DNA of 64,000 bases, from contig NC_081405.1 of assembly GCF_030272615.1 (NCBI RefSeq), forward strand, positions 24,783,272-24,847,271, written 5' to 3'. The translations under genes and the position numbers were made by a program. Numbering within the stretch: position 1 is the first letter of the stretch; every line of letters starts with the position of its first letter. This document shows positions 12,101 through 23,472 of this stretch, one piece after another. Source of the DNA: Cryptomeria japonica. Taxonomy: Eukaryota; Streptophyta; Pinopsida; Cupressales; Cupressaceae. The notes beneath the pieces are model-generated. The model was not told the DNA's origin. It did no database searches and saw nothing but the letters and a program-made list of their open reading frames with translations.

Positions 12101-13381
12101 AATGCATCATTGACGCGGGACAAAGTATGTGTGCTCTTCTACAGGGTCAGCTGGGGAAATTTTTGATAAACAGGTGCAGAAACAGAGGAAGGGTGATGAA
12201 GCTCTAGACCTGGCCAAGCAAACTCTTGACTAGCAAGGATGTAAACAAGATATGAGCACATATGAAAAGCAAGGAACTGGCAAAAATTCCGCAATTGCTC
12301 ATTTAGAAACTGATGACAGAGACCCAATCAATGAAACTATCGAGAGCACAAATAGTGAGGATAAAATGACACATCCAAAATTCAAAAAAATCGATGGAAT
12401 TACTACCCATGACGCGGTGCAATAGGACTATGACTTCCTCAACTTCATCTTTGAAATGCATTCTTTTAAGCTTAGTGGGTAGCGAAGACTTACCTCTTTT
12501 TTCTGACTTTAGCCAATTCCTTGCTATACAATTCATGCAGAAGTCTCCATGTGCGCGAAAGCACTCTTCACCAGCCAAAACAAACATATTTTCAATAGCT
12601 TCTTTTTCAAGGAGGCACAAAGCGCAAGAAACGCTTTCAAGGTTAATTTGCACGATCACTTTACCGCCTTCCGCTCGAATTTCCTTAGTCTCAAGGTTGT
12701 ATCTCTCAGAGCAAGCTACAATCAAATCTATGCAGGGAACAACAAATGGAAAACCAACTGCGGAGGCCAAACCACACTGAACAATTTTCTCTCACAGCGA
12801 GGTTCTCTCTCCTACTTCTAGCTCTTGCAAAAAAGTTTCAAAATTCAATAGCTCCATCACTGTATTTTGCACGCATGCCCACTGATTTTGTATTATACTC
12901 TACATGAGTGCGAACTAGATGATACACTTAGAGAACTCAAAAAAATGGAAGCTAGTTCAAAAATCATTTGCCACCCCGTTCATGTACTTAATTGATGTGA
13001 CATGCCTTAAATGCCGCATTTACTTTGCCTCTTTAAATGGTCCCTTAATTCGGCTTGTTCCTGCTGACAAGGCAAATAGTGTTAGTTCATATAGAACCTG
13101 ACACAAAGGCGTTGCCTCGAAACCTAGGAAAGATTTGACAAGTCGCTCGGTCGGGGAAAATGCAAACTTATGAACCTAAAGTTGGGACTTGCAAGCTTTC
13201 TACAACCCGCGACATAGCGACCAAACACAAGATAGGAGACGTCGAGCGATTGGGGACTTCTAGAATTTCCTAACTCTGCGACTGACTTAGAAAAGGGATG
13301 CGACGCGCAACATGACTTCGGTAAATGACAGACTCCGCGACTAAAGGGGAGCGAATTCAAATTTTAAAATAAGGGGTAACA
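9153..13381 (-). mobile_element. Pol-less TG...CA element, copy 1 (unknown family)
   Basis: This 4,229-bp insertion in LINE ORF1 begins TGTTGGTTAACAGATTTGTC and ends GGGGTAACA. The flanking pentamers are TGCTT and GACTT (3 of 5 match; older than copy 2). It shares its left end, right-end region and all protein blocks with 40888-45942. It carries one long minus-strand gene and nothing resembling reverse transcriptase, integrase or transposase. The two ends do not resemble each other beyond TGTT/AACA, so no LTR or long terminal inverted repeat is visible. The 300 bp inside the right end (about 13080-13370) are rich in GCGAC motifs. The left 700 bp are an AT-rich tail. Confidence 0.65.
9895..12770 (-). 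pseudogene. Unknown long protein of the pol-less element, copy 1
   Basis: I do not recognise this protein. It runs from about 12770 to 9895 in several frames. An N-terminal globular part has FPFVVPCIDLIVACSERYNL and later IARNWLKSEKRGKSSLP (12770-12303). Then come CSYLVYILA (12327-12139), KLPRFPFDY (from 11952), a block with LSLQQIHTLGV and LEVDW (11684-11415), a Lys/Ser-rich middle (11485-10684), and a C-terminal helical part of about 240 residues with heptad-like Leu/Ile spacing (10614-9895). Each block aligns by eye with the gene at 44893-41714. Stops and frameshifts separate the blocks; some breaks could be introns, but no clean splice sites were found. The middle looks like a nuclear-type basic linker, which is inference. 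Confidence 0.6.
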
Positions 13382-13778
13382 GACTTGCCAGCAGGTTTGG
13401 GCAAAGAACTGACAGCATCAACAGCAATCGGCATAGTAATGTTGCCAGAAGCCAGAGAGCCGACAACAACGGGACCCACAGTCAAAGAACCAGGGGGCAT
13501 GGGTGTTGCACTAGGCAAATCCCCATGGGGAACATGGGGAGCTGCAGCAACAACCACCTAAGGAGCATCAGACCAAATAGCAGCAGCATCGATCATACCG
13601 TGAATCACAAGAGCAGAATCCCCCCCGCAAGGAGGAAGGTGGGGAAGTCAAAGGACGAGGGAACGCAATAGACATCCACAATAGATAACATCGTAGAAGC
13701 AGAAACCACTATCGAACCAGAGGCACTGACAACAGCATTCAAATGGAGAGAGTTGGGAGAGTTGTTGGGGAGAGCCAT
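13382..13778 (-). pseudogene. LINE ORF1, N-terminal segment
   Basis: Starts at an ATG at 13778 (MALPNNSPNSLHLNAVV) and runs, after one frameshift near 13600, to SSLPKPAGKS at the insertion point. The Ala/Ser/Pro-rich N-terminus is usual for this LINE class. It is the 5' end of the ORF1 that continues at 9152. Confidence 0.55.
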
Positions 13779-13810
13779 TAGAATTTGTAATTTTGTTATT
13801 GACACCCTAG

Positions 13811-14377
13811 TTGCAGAATATCATTGCTAGTTTATCAATCAACAGATCATTCCACAAAGAAAGATCATCTCTAGAGTCAACGAAATAGACTAGAATAGAG
13901 TAAATCATCCTACAATCTATCAAATTAATAATTGTTTCAGATCTAATCACATGCCATCGTTTTGATATACTGGTCACAGTTATGAATAAAAAGTTTACAA
14001 GTCACTGACAAAACTAAAGTCTTCTTTCCTTCCATCATTTCAAAATATTATGTTTATATTTAATTTCTACCTTAACTCCTTTATCTAAATTGCTTCGTTC
14101 TTCACCACATTGTTCGTTTTGAGAGATAAAATTATTTTTTTATTCAAACTAAACCTATAAGTCAAGAGACAACCCATTAACTATAGATTTAATGTGTTAC
14201 AAACCCAAAAAATATGATACAGATATGGAGATCAATAATACTAAAATTCAATGGAAATGTAGAGGGCAATCCACATGGAAAATATATTCGCCTTTGAACT
14301 CAAAACTCTAATTTCTTCACTGGATCTGATTATTTTATAACCATACACAACAACAATGAAAATTTAAAACTTGATAC
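13811..14377. other. No gene recognised
   Basis: AT-rich sequence between the LINE 5' end and the gypsy 5' LTR. Part of it may be the LINE 5' untranslated region. The last five bases, GATAC (14373-14377), are the gypsy target duplication. Confidence 0.4.
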
Positions 14378-15989
14378 TCTAGACATCTAAAAATGGTCAA
14401 TGCTTGCGGAATCATACTTTAACATTTGCGCATTGCCTTATTTTAGGTTTTTGCGTCGCATTAACATTTCTTCTATGTTGTGTACTTGGTCTTTATCATT
14501 TGCGAGCATCGAGTCCTTCTTCTACATTCTTCATTTGCCTCGCTTTCGATTTTGGTCTTGTCGATAACAATATTTGTCATGTTTTTGGTCAATCTTATCT
14601 TGCCGCATCAATGTGCGTGTTAATTTGTCATCATTTTGGACATCGTCAATCCTAATTAGGGTTTTATCATCTTTTCAATCTTGTCATCTTGCGATTGATT
14701 CGTCATCGATCCTTGTCCTTCGATCAAATTGTCATCAATCTTGTCATCTTGCGATCAATTTGTCATCGATCGTTGTCGTTTTCAATCTTGTCATCATGCG
14801 ATCGATTTGTCATCGATCGTTGTTGTTTTCAATATTGTCATCATGCGATCGATTTGTCATTGATCGTTGTCATTTTCAATCTTGTCATCATGCGATCGAT
14901 TTGTCATCGATCGTTGTCATTTTCAATCTTGTCATCATGCGATCGATTTGTCATCAATCGTTGTCATTTTCAATCTTGTCATCATGCGATCAATTTGCCA
15001 TCGATCCTCATCTTTCTCAATCATGTCAATTTGGATCAATTAGTCATTGTTCCTCGTCAATTGGCGCATTTATCAGTCAAATCATTTATCAAGTCAAAAT
15101 CATGATCAAATCGAATCGATATCAATTATCCTTTGTCAAGACCTAATTGTCATCCTTGCATTTTCTAATTCATCTTCTAGGGTTTCATGATTTATTCATT
15201 TAACCTTGTTTGTCATTTCTCCCTCTAGGTTAAATAATTTATTTATTTATCCTAAGTCTTCTTGTCACAATTAAATGTTTATTTAATTGGCTAACTAATT
15301 CCTCCCTCTTTGTGAATTAATTAATAAATGAAAAATTGTTAATTAATTCACTTAATTCCTAATTTTCCAATTTACTAATTTCTTAATTCCTAATTTCCTC
15401 ATTTTCTAAATTTCTTAATTCCTAATTTCCTCAATTTTCTAATTTCCTAATTTCTAATTCATCTAATTTCAATTCTCTCCTATTTTTCTCCTAATTTCAT
15501 GGGAATGACATTTCAATTTGTCATAATTTGTCATAATTGACAATCAATCAATTTTGACATAGAAATTTGTCATAATTTTGTCATGTTTGTCATTCTTGAT
15601 TTGAAATTTCCTTTCAAATCTCTTCATGCTAATCTTGTCTTTTCTCCAATTTGTCTATAAATTGGATGAATTTCTTCAATCAAGATCCCTACCTGGTCGA
15701 ATTGATCACACTTCGAGTATTCTTGCGCTATCATCTTGTCTACTTGCTTTCACATCATGCTCATGCACTAGTAGGTGAGATCCACAACAAAGCTATTTGA
15801 AGGAGAAAGAAGGACAATGGAGCCACATGAAGGAGACATTCAAGTTTGCAATGGTTTGCGTTTAAATTGATGTCTTGTTTTCATGTCTTTATTGAGTGTA
15901 ATTAGGATTGTTATCATTGCATTTGAGTTTTCGTGATTGAACTAGGCTAATATTGATTTGCTTTGATGATTTCCAGATTCCTATCTACA
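14378..15989 (+). repeat. 5' LTR of the gypsy element
   Basis: 1,612 bp, starting TCTAGACATC (the canonical G at the second base has become C; the 3' copy has TGTAGACATC) and ending CTATCTACA. It contains a 47-bp tandem array (14676-15017), a stretch of TTAATTCCTAATTTCC repeats (about 15340-15470) and a TATA-like CTATAAATTGG at 15655. These are usual LTR promoter features for Pol II transcription. Confidence 0.85.
14676..15017 (+). repeat. 47-bp tandem array in the 5' LTR
   Basis: Seven units begin at 14676 (60 bp), 14736, 14783, 14830, 14877, 14924 and 14971. Each contains the palindromic cores TGCGATCGAT and CATCGATCGTTG. The 3' LTR has only four units. Because 47 is not a multiple of three, three overlapping open frames run through the array; they are not genes. 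Confidence 0.9.
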
Positions 15990-15994
15990 TTAAT

Positions 15995-16010
15995 TGGTGA
16001 ACCCGATGTC
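15995..16010 (+). promoter_or_regulatory. Primer-binding site candidate of the gypsy element
   Basis: TGGTGAACCCGATGTC begins five bases after the 5' LTR end. The TGG start fits a tRNA CCA terminus, but I cannot name the tRNA with confidence. A similar TTGGTGAACCC occurs at 46424 in another decayed element. Confidence 0.5.
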
Positions 16011-16159
16011 TTAATGCTCCATATACACTCCAAGATCGCATTTCTTTTGATGATCCCATTATTTCTCCCATTCCATCTCTTGAAGAGCCTGTCATTGAAC
16101 CATGTCCACTACACAATCCTAGCCCCTCTCATGATCCTAATCTCCCTCATGATTCTAAC

Positions 16160-17080
16160 ATGTCAATGCAAGATGTTTATGAACCCTCGACATGCATAAT
16201 GGGTTCTTCCACTTTAGTGAAATCCGATCCACTTCAAGATCTCATTATTTCTCTCATATCATATCCACCTCATAATGGACTCGCGTCTTCTTCCCAAAGA
16301 AAAGAGTATCCTACAAGTCAAGATATTCATAAAGGCAAAGGAGTAGATCTTCATAAGCAAGAATCCCTTCATGTTAAAGAAAATATTAAGGGTCATGGCC
16401 TCAGTGAAATTCCTCAAGACATGGGTACCCCTACTAAATCCAACATCCCTTCAAAATCCAAACATATCCCTTCCCCATCATCCCTTCCATCCATCTTAGG
16501 TCCTTATATCCCTTCGTCCTCTATGCAAGGTCAACAAAGGCACACATCCTTGAGCAAATTTCATCAATCCAAAAGAAGTCCATTTCATTCATATCTATCC
16601 ATGCATTCCTTTCCCCCTCCAAGCAATTTGGATGCCAAGTATAAAAGTCATAAGTCTAGCAATCCACATGTATTCAAGGATCAACATGTCCAATATAATC
16701 GACATGTCAAAAGAAAGAACAATATGATCTATAAAGAAAAAGAAATATCCAAAAGGCCACAAAGGCCCACTGAGCAAAATAAAGCAAAGTCAAAATATAT
16801 ATGGGTTCCTAAATCCCTTATGCAAGCAATGCACTCCAAGGAACCACAAAAGCATGAAAAATCAAAAACCATGTGGATCCCTAAGTGGCTCCTTGAAGCA
16901 CAAAAGCCTAAAGAAACATCCAACTTGGCATCCAAAGTTACTATTCCTCCATCGAATCCTCTCAAATTTGTTCCTCCATCACCTTCTTCATCCATTTTGG
17001 GCCCTTATGTCCCAAAATCCCAAGCTATTCCTCCATCCAAATCTCACAATCTGAGATCCATTTTTCCTCCATCAATCCAC
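16160..17080 (+). pseudogene. Gypsy first ORF (gag position), 5' part
   Basis: An open frame rich in Ser, Pro, His and Lys with repeated motifs such as SSILGPY and KxMWIPKxLL (two copies near 16795 and 16870). No retrotransposon Gag domain, zinc knuckle or protease motif is visible. The Copia element inserted after codon ...SIH at 17080; the frame resumes at 23473 and ends at 23607. It occupies the gag position between the primer site and pol. It may be an unusual or truncated Gag, or a low-complexity leader protein. The frame is also open upstream of the first ATG. Confidence 0.5.
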
Positions 17081-17741
17081 TGTTAGTGTAGGTTTTTTTA
17101 TTTTCCTTATGTTAGGGGGTATTTATTTTTCCTACACATATATTATTAAGCTTGCTTAGGTTATTAGGTGTGGTTAATATGAGGACATGTGGCTGAATAC
17201 ATTAGCTACATGTGTAACTCTCCACCTCACATGGGTAGTTGAGTTACACACCCTCTTTTGGCTTGTTGTGCCACCTCTCATAACCACTATTTTGTCATTT
17301 CCTAAGTGGGTTATGGGGTAGTTGGGTTTCTCACCCTCTTTTGGCCTTATGTGCCACCTCTTATAACTCCTTTTTTGTTTTCATGTAAGGAGGTTATGCC
17401 ACATATTTTGACATTTACCAAGTAGGTAAAAACCTCCCACCTTTTATGGGGTAGTAGGTAAAACCTCCCACTTTTTATGGAGGTGGGAGTTAATGCACCT
17501 CTTGGTTGTATATGTTATTATTTTTCTATATAATAAGCAATATACTCTCACCTTCACAAGGGAAGTGATAGCTCGGTGAGAGTCTTCTCTAAATTCTCTT
17601 CTTTATCTCTATTTTTCTCTCATATCAGATTTATCTTCATTCAGCTATTTTGATCTTCGATCATCCGTTGCTTGGAGTTGCATGTGATCTATGACCGACA
17701 TCAGATCCTGGCTCAATTCTTGCTTCTCACAGAATTTAACA
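17081..17741 (+). repeat. 5' LTR of the nested Copia
   Basis: 661 bp, TGTTAGTGTAGG...TTTAACA, with a TATA-like CTATATAATAAGC near 17528. It contains two near-repeats of ACCTCCCACNTTTTATGG around 17430-17480 and is almost identical to 22807-23467. Confidence 0.95.
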
Positions 17742-17755
17742 TGGTATCAGAGCCG
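17742..17755 (+). promoter_or_regulatory. Copia primer-binding site
   Basis: TGGTATCAGAGCCG directly follows the LTR. It is the standard plant Copia primer site complementary to the 3' end of initiator methionine tRNA. Confidence 0.95.
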
Positions 17756-18523
17756 TGTTGTCTGGTATAGCTCATTGCTTTTCTGATTTATTTGAGAGAT
17801 TTGAGATTGTTAGATAGCTAATATTTTTCTTAAAAACCAAGTATGCTCTTCTCCTGCATTTTCGTGTGATCTGGAGAATCAGAACAGTTTAAAGGAAAAT
17901 AAGCTTCTAGTTAAATCTGGTTTTATATATGTGTTCTTTGAGATCTGGGTGATTGCAGCATTTTTGGTAATATTGGAGGCTTCTTTAGCATTTCCAGAGT
18001 GTCCAGAAGGCTTGTGAAAATCATAAGTGACTTTTATTTCACCAAATTCAGAGTTTGGAGAACACAGTAAAAAAAATCAGAGTACTTGATGGAAAGCTGG
18101 AAATGAGCACTCTTCATAATTGCAGGTCTTATTGAAATATTCTACCCTTCTTTTTTAGATATTGCAAGTTGAATCAACTGCATGTTTTTTTTCCCTTCTA
18201 TAGATCATATCTTTCTTCTCACAACTCTATTTTACAAAAACGAATAGTTGTTGGAAAGGTATTAAGATACATTGAGCAGCAATAAGGCTAATTTTTTCAG
18301 ATTTTGTGTTAAATTTATATGTATTTAAACTTTCTATTTTGGCCATTAAAGCCTTAGAAAGCATTGTAATCTGATAAAAGCCTTGTAAATGCACTAATTA
18401 TAAAGTGCCAACCTTGTAATATTTGGGGGGGGTGATTTCAAAGACTAGTGAAAAGGGGGGGTGTCTCTTGTGTCTTCTTTCTTGCACTCTTCTTAACTCT
18501 TTGCAATCTTCTTTTCTGCTATC

Positions 18524-19345
18524 ATGGATGCATCTACAGTTCCACTTTTAACACCATATAATTACTTTGAATGGAAATCTAAGATGATAATATATCTGAA
18601 AAGACATGGATATCATCGTGTTACTATGGGACTTGAAACTGAACCTCAAGATGCTGCAGAAAAGATTAAATGGTTTAATAAATGTGATGAAGCTTTTGGT
18701 ACATTGTGCATGTTAGTCTCTCCTGACCTTCTTTTTCACATTGAATCTACTACTACACCAAATGCAGTATGGACTACTTTGGGAAACCTCTTTGGTAAGC
18801 AGGATGAACTAAGAGGTCATCAATTGGAGAATGAACTCATAGGGTTGAATCCAACCAATTTTGATACTATACAAGACTTCTTCACTAAACTTAAGTCTAT
18901 AAGATTGCAGTTGGAACAGTGTGGAACTAAGAAAGATGATAAGCAACTGATCTTGAGTATTCTTTCTAAGCTTGGTCCTAACTATTCAGTGTTTGTTTCT
19001 ACATTCTATGCTACCAAATGTGCCCTAGGTACCACATTCAAAATGCCTTCTTTAGATGATTTTGCTGCAGAACTCACTAGGGAGCAGGACAAATTGGTTC
19101 AAATGGGTACAATAAAGCCCTCTAAGTCACATGCCTTAGTTGTAAATCAAGGCACAAAAGAACAGAAAGGGTCTAGTAAGCAAGATAAGAAACAAAAGAA
19201 CCAAGGAGAGAAGAAGAAAGATCAGAAATCTGCTACTTCAAAAGCAGACAATGAAACCTCTTCATCAAAGGTGAACAACCTAAGAAGGAGAAAGTCAAGT
19301 GTTCTTATTGTAAGAGGCCTGGTCATGATGAACATAAGTGTTTAA
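18524..19345 (+). pseudogene. Copia Gag (UBN2 type), frameshifted
   Basis: Gag packages the element RNA into virus-like particles in the cytoplasm. ATG at 18524 opens a 273-codon frame with the Copia UBN2-type Gag: LLTPYNYFEWKSKMIIYL near the N-terminus and AVWTTLGNLFGKQ around residues 83-95. Near 19265 the coding frame shifts by one base. The zinc knuckle CSYCKRPGHDEHKC (19300-19341) is therefore in the other frame, which continues into protease. The last 20 or so residues of the ORF are out of frame. A 770-bp untranslated leader with G-runs separates the primer site from the ATG. Confidence 0.85.
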
Positions 19346-21012
19346 GGAAACAAATTGATCACCTTTCAAATCTTCTTGAAAAGAATAATATCAAGGTTCC
19401 TGATTCAGTCAAACAGAGTTCATCAGAAGGATCTTCTAAGGACATAGATAAGAGTAAGGGGAAAGGAAAGGGTAAGGCCCTAGTTGCTATTGCTTCACAA
19501 CCAAATTCTTGGATAATTGACTCAGGTGCTTCACACCACATGGCTTCTTCAGAAGATGATTTCACATCTTTAGAGCCATGTTCTATGCCTTCCATCCTAA
19601 TGGGTGATGACACTCCTGTTGAAGTGCATGGGAGAGGGTCTGTTGATGTGGGTGAAGGAACATTTCAAGATGTCCTTTGTGTTCCATCTTTATCAACTAA
19701 TCTCCTATTTGTTTATCAGATCACTCACACTGGTTCTGGCAAGCGAGTTGAGTTCACATCAGATGTAGTGGTAATCAGCGAAATGCATAATGGGTCTACT
19801 GTTGTTGTGGGAAAAGCAGATCATCATTCTAGATTATATCAGTTTTCTCACTTTGTTCCTAACTCTCCTTCGACAGTTTTACTCACTCATGCAGATGAGG
19901 TGAGTTGTTTGTGGCATCAACGGTTTGGCCACTTGAACTACCGTTACTTGCAACAACTCAGTCAACAAGAAATGGTTTCAGGGTTGCCTTCTATTCGATT
20001 TTCTGATGGAGTTTGCCAGGGGTGCATTCTTGGTAAACATCCAAAGGAGAAGTATGATAAAGGTAAAGCTTGGAGAGCTACACAACTATTGGAGTTGGTA
20101 CATAGTGACTTGGCAGGACCATTTCCACAACCATCTTTCAGCAAGGCTAGATATGTCTTGACATTTATTGACGACTTTTCCAGATATACATGGGTTTACT
20201 TTCTCAAACAAAAGTCTGAAGTCTTTGAAAATTTTCTAGATTTCAAAGCTTTTGCAGAGAAACAATCTGGGAAGTTCATCAAGATTCTGCGTACAGATAA
20301 TGGGGGTGAATATGTTAATAATCAGTTTGAACAGTTTTGTGCTTCAGAAGGTATCAACATGCAGCACACAGTTCCATACAATCCTCAACAAAATGGTGTA
20401 GCAGAACGAAAGAATAGGTCCTTGAAGGAGATGGCTAATTGTATGATTCACTCCAAGTCTTTGGCACCTCAGTATTGGGCAGAGGCCATCAACTGTGCGT
20501 GTTACATCCAGAACCGAGTTCCTCATAAAGCTGTGAAGGGGGTAACTCCCTTTCAAGCTTGGACTGGTCGAAAACCCACAGTTAAACACTTTAGAGTGTT
20601 TGGTTCTCTTGCATGGGCCCACATTCCAGCTGATAAACGCAAGGCTATGGATCCACAGAGTAAGCCTTGCATATTTGTTGGATATCCAGATGATGTCAAA
20701 GGGTATAGGCTTCTCCATCCCACTACTCATGAGTTGTTCATTGAGAGGAGTGTTCATTTTGAGGAGAGTTCTTCTAGTTCTTCTCATACCACTTCTCCAT
20801 CCACTATCACATTGGAGAAATTGCATTATGATGACAGTTCTTCAGAGGATCTTAATCCTCCTAATCTTGATGAGGATTCTTCTTCCTCTACTTCAGATGG
20901 TGACAGTGATGATGAGGATTCACATTCCTCTCATAGTCATCATTCAGAGGCTGATGATTCTCCCCCCAGACTCTCCAGCCTCAGTGCCTCTTTAGGCTCG
21001 ACAAACTTTTGA
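19346..21012 (+). pseudogene. Copia protease and integrase
   Basis: This part is continuous in frame from before the zinc knuckle. Protease has WIIDSGASHHM at about 19510, the aspartic-protease D-S-G triad intact. The pre-integrase HHCC finger begins WHQRFGHLN (19912) and ends CQGCILGKH. The integrase core has HSDLAGPF, TDNGGEY and NGVAERKN, giving the D, D and E residues. A Ser/Asp/Glu-rich linker follows, and the frame stops at 21012 because of a frameshift just upstream of reverse transcriptase. The enzymatic motifs themselves are intact. Confidence 0.9.
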
Positions 21013-22633
21013 GTCAGCCGGAGATTGGCTTGGTGATCCATTAGATACTAGAAGAACAAGGTCACAATTTCAGCAAGCTCCACATCTCTTCATTGCTTCA
21101 GCTTCTGATCCACAGTCCTTTCGAGAAGCTTCAGGTGTTCCTGAGTGGGATGCTGCAATGCAAGAAGAGTTCAATTCCTTGGAAAGGAATCACACATGGG
21201 ATTTAGTTCCTCTTCCTAAGGGAAGGAAACTTGTTCGATGCAAGTGGATCTATCGAACAAAATTTGCAGCGGATGGGTCGGTTGATAAGTATAAGGCTCG
21301 CTTGGTAGCAAAAGGTTTTTCCCAAGTTCCAGGGGTTGATTACTCTAAGACTTTTGCTCCAGTTGCTAAGATGAATTCTATCCGACTTGTTCTTGCTATA
21401 GCTGCAGCCCATCGTTGGGAAGTTCATCAGATGGATGTGAAGAGTGCATTTCTTCATGGTGACCTTCAGGAGGAAATCTACATGGAGCAACCACAGGGGT
21501 TTGTTCAGGATCCTTCACTTGTTTGTCGACTTCGAAAGTCTCTCTATGGCCTCAAACAGGCTCCTCGAGCTTGGTATGCCAAGATGGACTCATTTCTTCT
21601 GACAGTTGGTTTCACTCAGTGCCATTATGATCCGAACGTATACATTCTGCAACAAGATGAAACTCTCACATTTTTGGTTCTCTATGTTGATGACTTGTTA
21701 CTCACAGGGAGTCACTCATCCACCATCAAAGCAGTGAAAATTGCTCTACATGATAGATTTTTGATGTCAGACTTGGGTCTTCTGCATTACTTCTTGGGAA
21801 TTGAGATCACTCAATCATCTTTAGGAATCTTCCTTGGACAACCCAAGTATGCACTTGATATGCTCTCCAGATTTCACATGGCTGATTGTAAGCCTGCACC
21901 TACTCCATTTTTGTCAGGAGTCAAACTTGAGGCTAAGTGCTCTTCACCCTTGGTTGATGGCACTTTATATCGACAGATTGTTGGAAGCCTCATTTATTTG
22001 ACTCATACGAGACCCGATATTTCTTATGCTGTGAGCATGGTCTCTAGATTCATGCAGGAGCCACATGAGTTGCATTGGAAAGCAGCTAAGCGGATCCTCC
22101 ACTACATTCAGGGTACTCACAATTATGGAATTCAGTATGTAGCAGGTGTGGATATTGACTTGGTAGGATATACGAATTCAGATTGGGCAGGTGATTCTCA
22201 GGATCGCAAGTCTACTTCTAGGTATTGCTTCTCACTTGGTTCTGGTCCAGTTTGTTGGTCGAGCAAGAAGCAGTCTGCAATTGCTCTTTCATCGACAGAG
22301 GCCGAGTATCGAGGGGCAGTCAATGCCACCACTGAGGCTATTTGGCTTTAAAATATTCTTACTGAGCTTGGTATTCTAGTTAGAAAGCCTACCATCATCT
22401 TTTGTGATAATCAAAGTGCTATACAGATCTCAAAAAATCCAGTTCATCATTAGAGGACGAAACACATTGAGATACATATGCACTATATTCGGGAGCTCAT
22501 TCAGGAAGGCATCATTGATCTTAAGTATTGTTCTACATTGGAGCAAACTGCGGACATCTTCACCAAACCTTTCACCGAAAGCAAGTTCCTTCATTTGCGA
22601 TCTTTGCTTGGGATGCAAAAGGTGTCTACTTGA
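21013..22633 (+). pseudogene. Copia reverse transcriptase and RNase H
   Basis: In frame from about 21030 (GDWLGDPLDTRRTRSQF); the first convenient ATG is at 21158. Reverse transcriptase includes ARLVAKGFSQVPGVDY, QMDVKSAFLHGDL, and the catalytic YVDD at 21683-21694. RNase H includes SDWAGDSQDRKSTS and LSSTEAEYRG. A TAA at 22349 falls directly after AIWL, and a TAG at 22451 interrupts the C-terminal part, which still reads KHIEIHMHYIRELIQ and ADIFTKPF before the natural stop at 22631. The two stops remove the end of RNase H. Confidence 0.9.
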
Positions 22634-22797
22634 GGAGGGGCTTCTTAGTCCTTCATTCTTTCTCTCTCTCTATTTAGGGGGGTCTATTCCTCTTATGGGG
22701 GGGGCTTCTTCTTTTGGGGGAGGATATTTATGTACATGGGTACCTAACATGGCCTCATTTGCCAGGACCCATCTTTTCACCCACCTAAGCTACGCTT

Positions 22798-22806
22798 AAG
22801 GGGGGG
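22798..22806 (+). promoter_or_regulatory. Copia polypurine tract
   Basis: AAGGGGGGG immediately before the 3' LTR. Further G-rich tracts occur at 22675-22725, so priming could be loose. Confidence 0.85.
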
Positions 22807-23467
22807 TGTTAGTGTAGGTTTTTTTTATTTTCCTTATGTTGGGAGGTATTTATTTTTCCTACACATATATTATTAAGCTTGCTTAGGTTATTAGGTGTGG
22901 TTAATATGAGGACATGTGGCGGAATACATTAGCTACATGTGTAACTCTCCACCTCACATGGGTAGTTGAGTTACACACCCTCTTTTGGCTTGTTGTGCCA
23001 CCTCTCATAACCACTATTTTGTCATTTCCTAAGTGGGTTATGGGTAGTTGGGTTTCTCACCCTCTTTTGGCCTTATGTGCCACCTCTTATAACTCCTTTT
23101 TTGTTTTCATGTAAGGAGGTTATGCCACATATTTTGACATTTACCAAGTAGGTAAAAACCTCCCACCTTTTATGGGGTAGTAGGTAAAACCTCCCACTTT
23201 TTATGGAGGTGGGAGTTAATGCACCTCTTGGTTGTATATGTTATTATTTTTCTATATAATAAGCAATATACTCTCACCTTCACAAGGGAAGTGATAGCTC
23301 GGTGAGAGTCTTCTCTAAATTCTCTTCTTTATCTCTATTTTTCTCTCATATCAGATTTATCTTCATTCAGCTATTTTGATCTTCGATCATCCGTTGCTTG
23401 GAGTTGCATGTGATCTATGACCGACATCAGATCCTGGCTCAATTCTTGCTTCTCACAGAATTTAACA
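22807..23467 (+). repeat. 3' LTR of the nested Copia
   Basis: 661 bp. Compared with the 5' copy it has one extra T in the early T-run, one G fewer near 23040 and about three substitutions. It is followed by the target duplication TCCAC. Confidence 0.95.
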
Positions 23468-23472
23468 TCCAC

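Larger units (their letters stand above)
6690..13810 (-). mobile_element. LINE (DUF4283-type ORF1), twice interrupted
   Basis: A minus-strand non-LTR retrotransposon whose ORF1 is in three blocks: 13778-13382, 9152-8853 and 7902 to about 7000. Removing the insertions at 9153-13381 and 7903-8848, with one target duplication each, joins the blocks (PAGK to HSFACVARSFV, and SIVGCAP to VCRFSG). Downstream of ORF1 the sequence soon becomes a 3'-tail-like region (about 6700-6870), and no endonuclease or reverse transcriptase is seen. The copy is therefore ORF1-only or internally deleted. The 3' boundary is approximate. Confidence 0.65.
17081..23467 (+). mobile_element. Full-length Copia element nested in the gypsy ORF
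   Basis: 6,387 bp with two 661-bp LTRs, an initiator-Met-type primer site, gag, protease, integrase, reverse transcriptase and RNase H in Copia order, a polypurine tract and a perfect target duplication TCCAC (17076-17080 and 23468-23472). The LTRs differ at only about three bases and two single-base indels, so insertion is recent relative to the host gypsy. Its genes nevertheless carry two frameshifts and two stops. Confidence 0.95.

Noticed and set aside
12394-12821. Plus-strand frames opposite the unknown element gene
   Set aside because: The homologous copy at 44345-44893 conserves the minus-strand protein, not these frames.
14676-15017. Regularly spaced repeats resembling a CRISPR array
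   Set aside because: The units are contiguous with no unique spacers, and this is plant DNA inside an LTR.
14574-15146. Three overlapping open frames of 80-190 codons in the 5' LTR (and similar ones at 31896-32372)
   Set aside because: They are produced by a 47-bp tandem repeat read in shifting frames; the protein repeats every 47 residues, as expected from 3 x 47 bases.
17742-17755. tRNA-like sequence
   Set aside because: It is a primer-binding site complementary to a tRNA end, not a tRNA gene; the same holds for 60207 and 63096.
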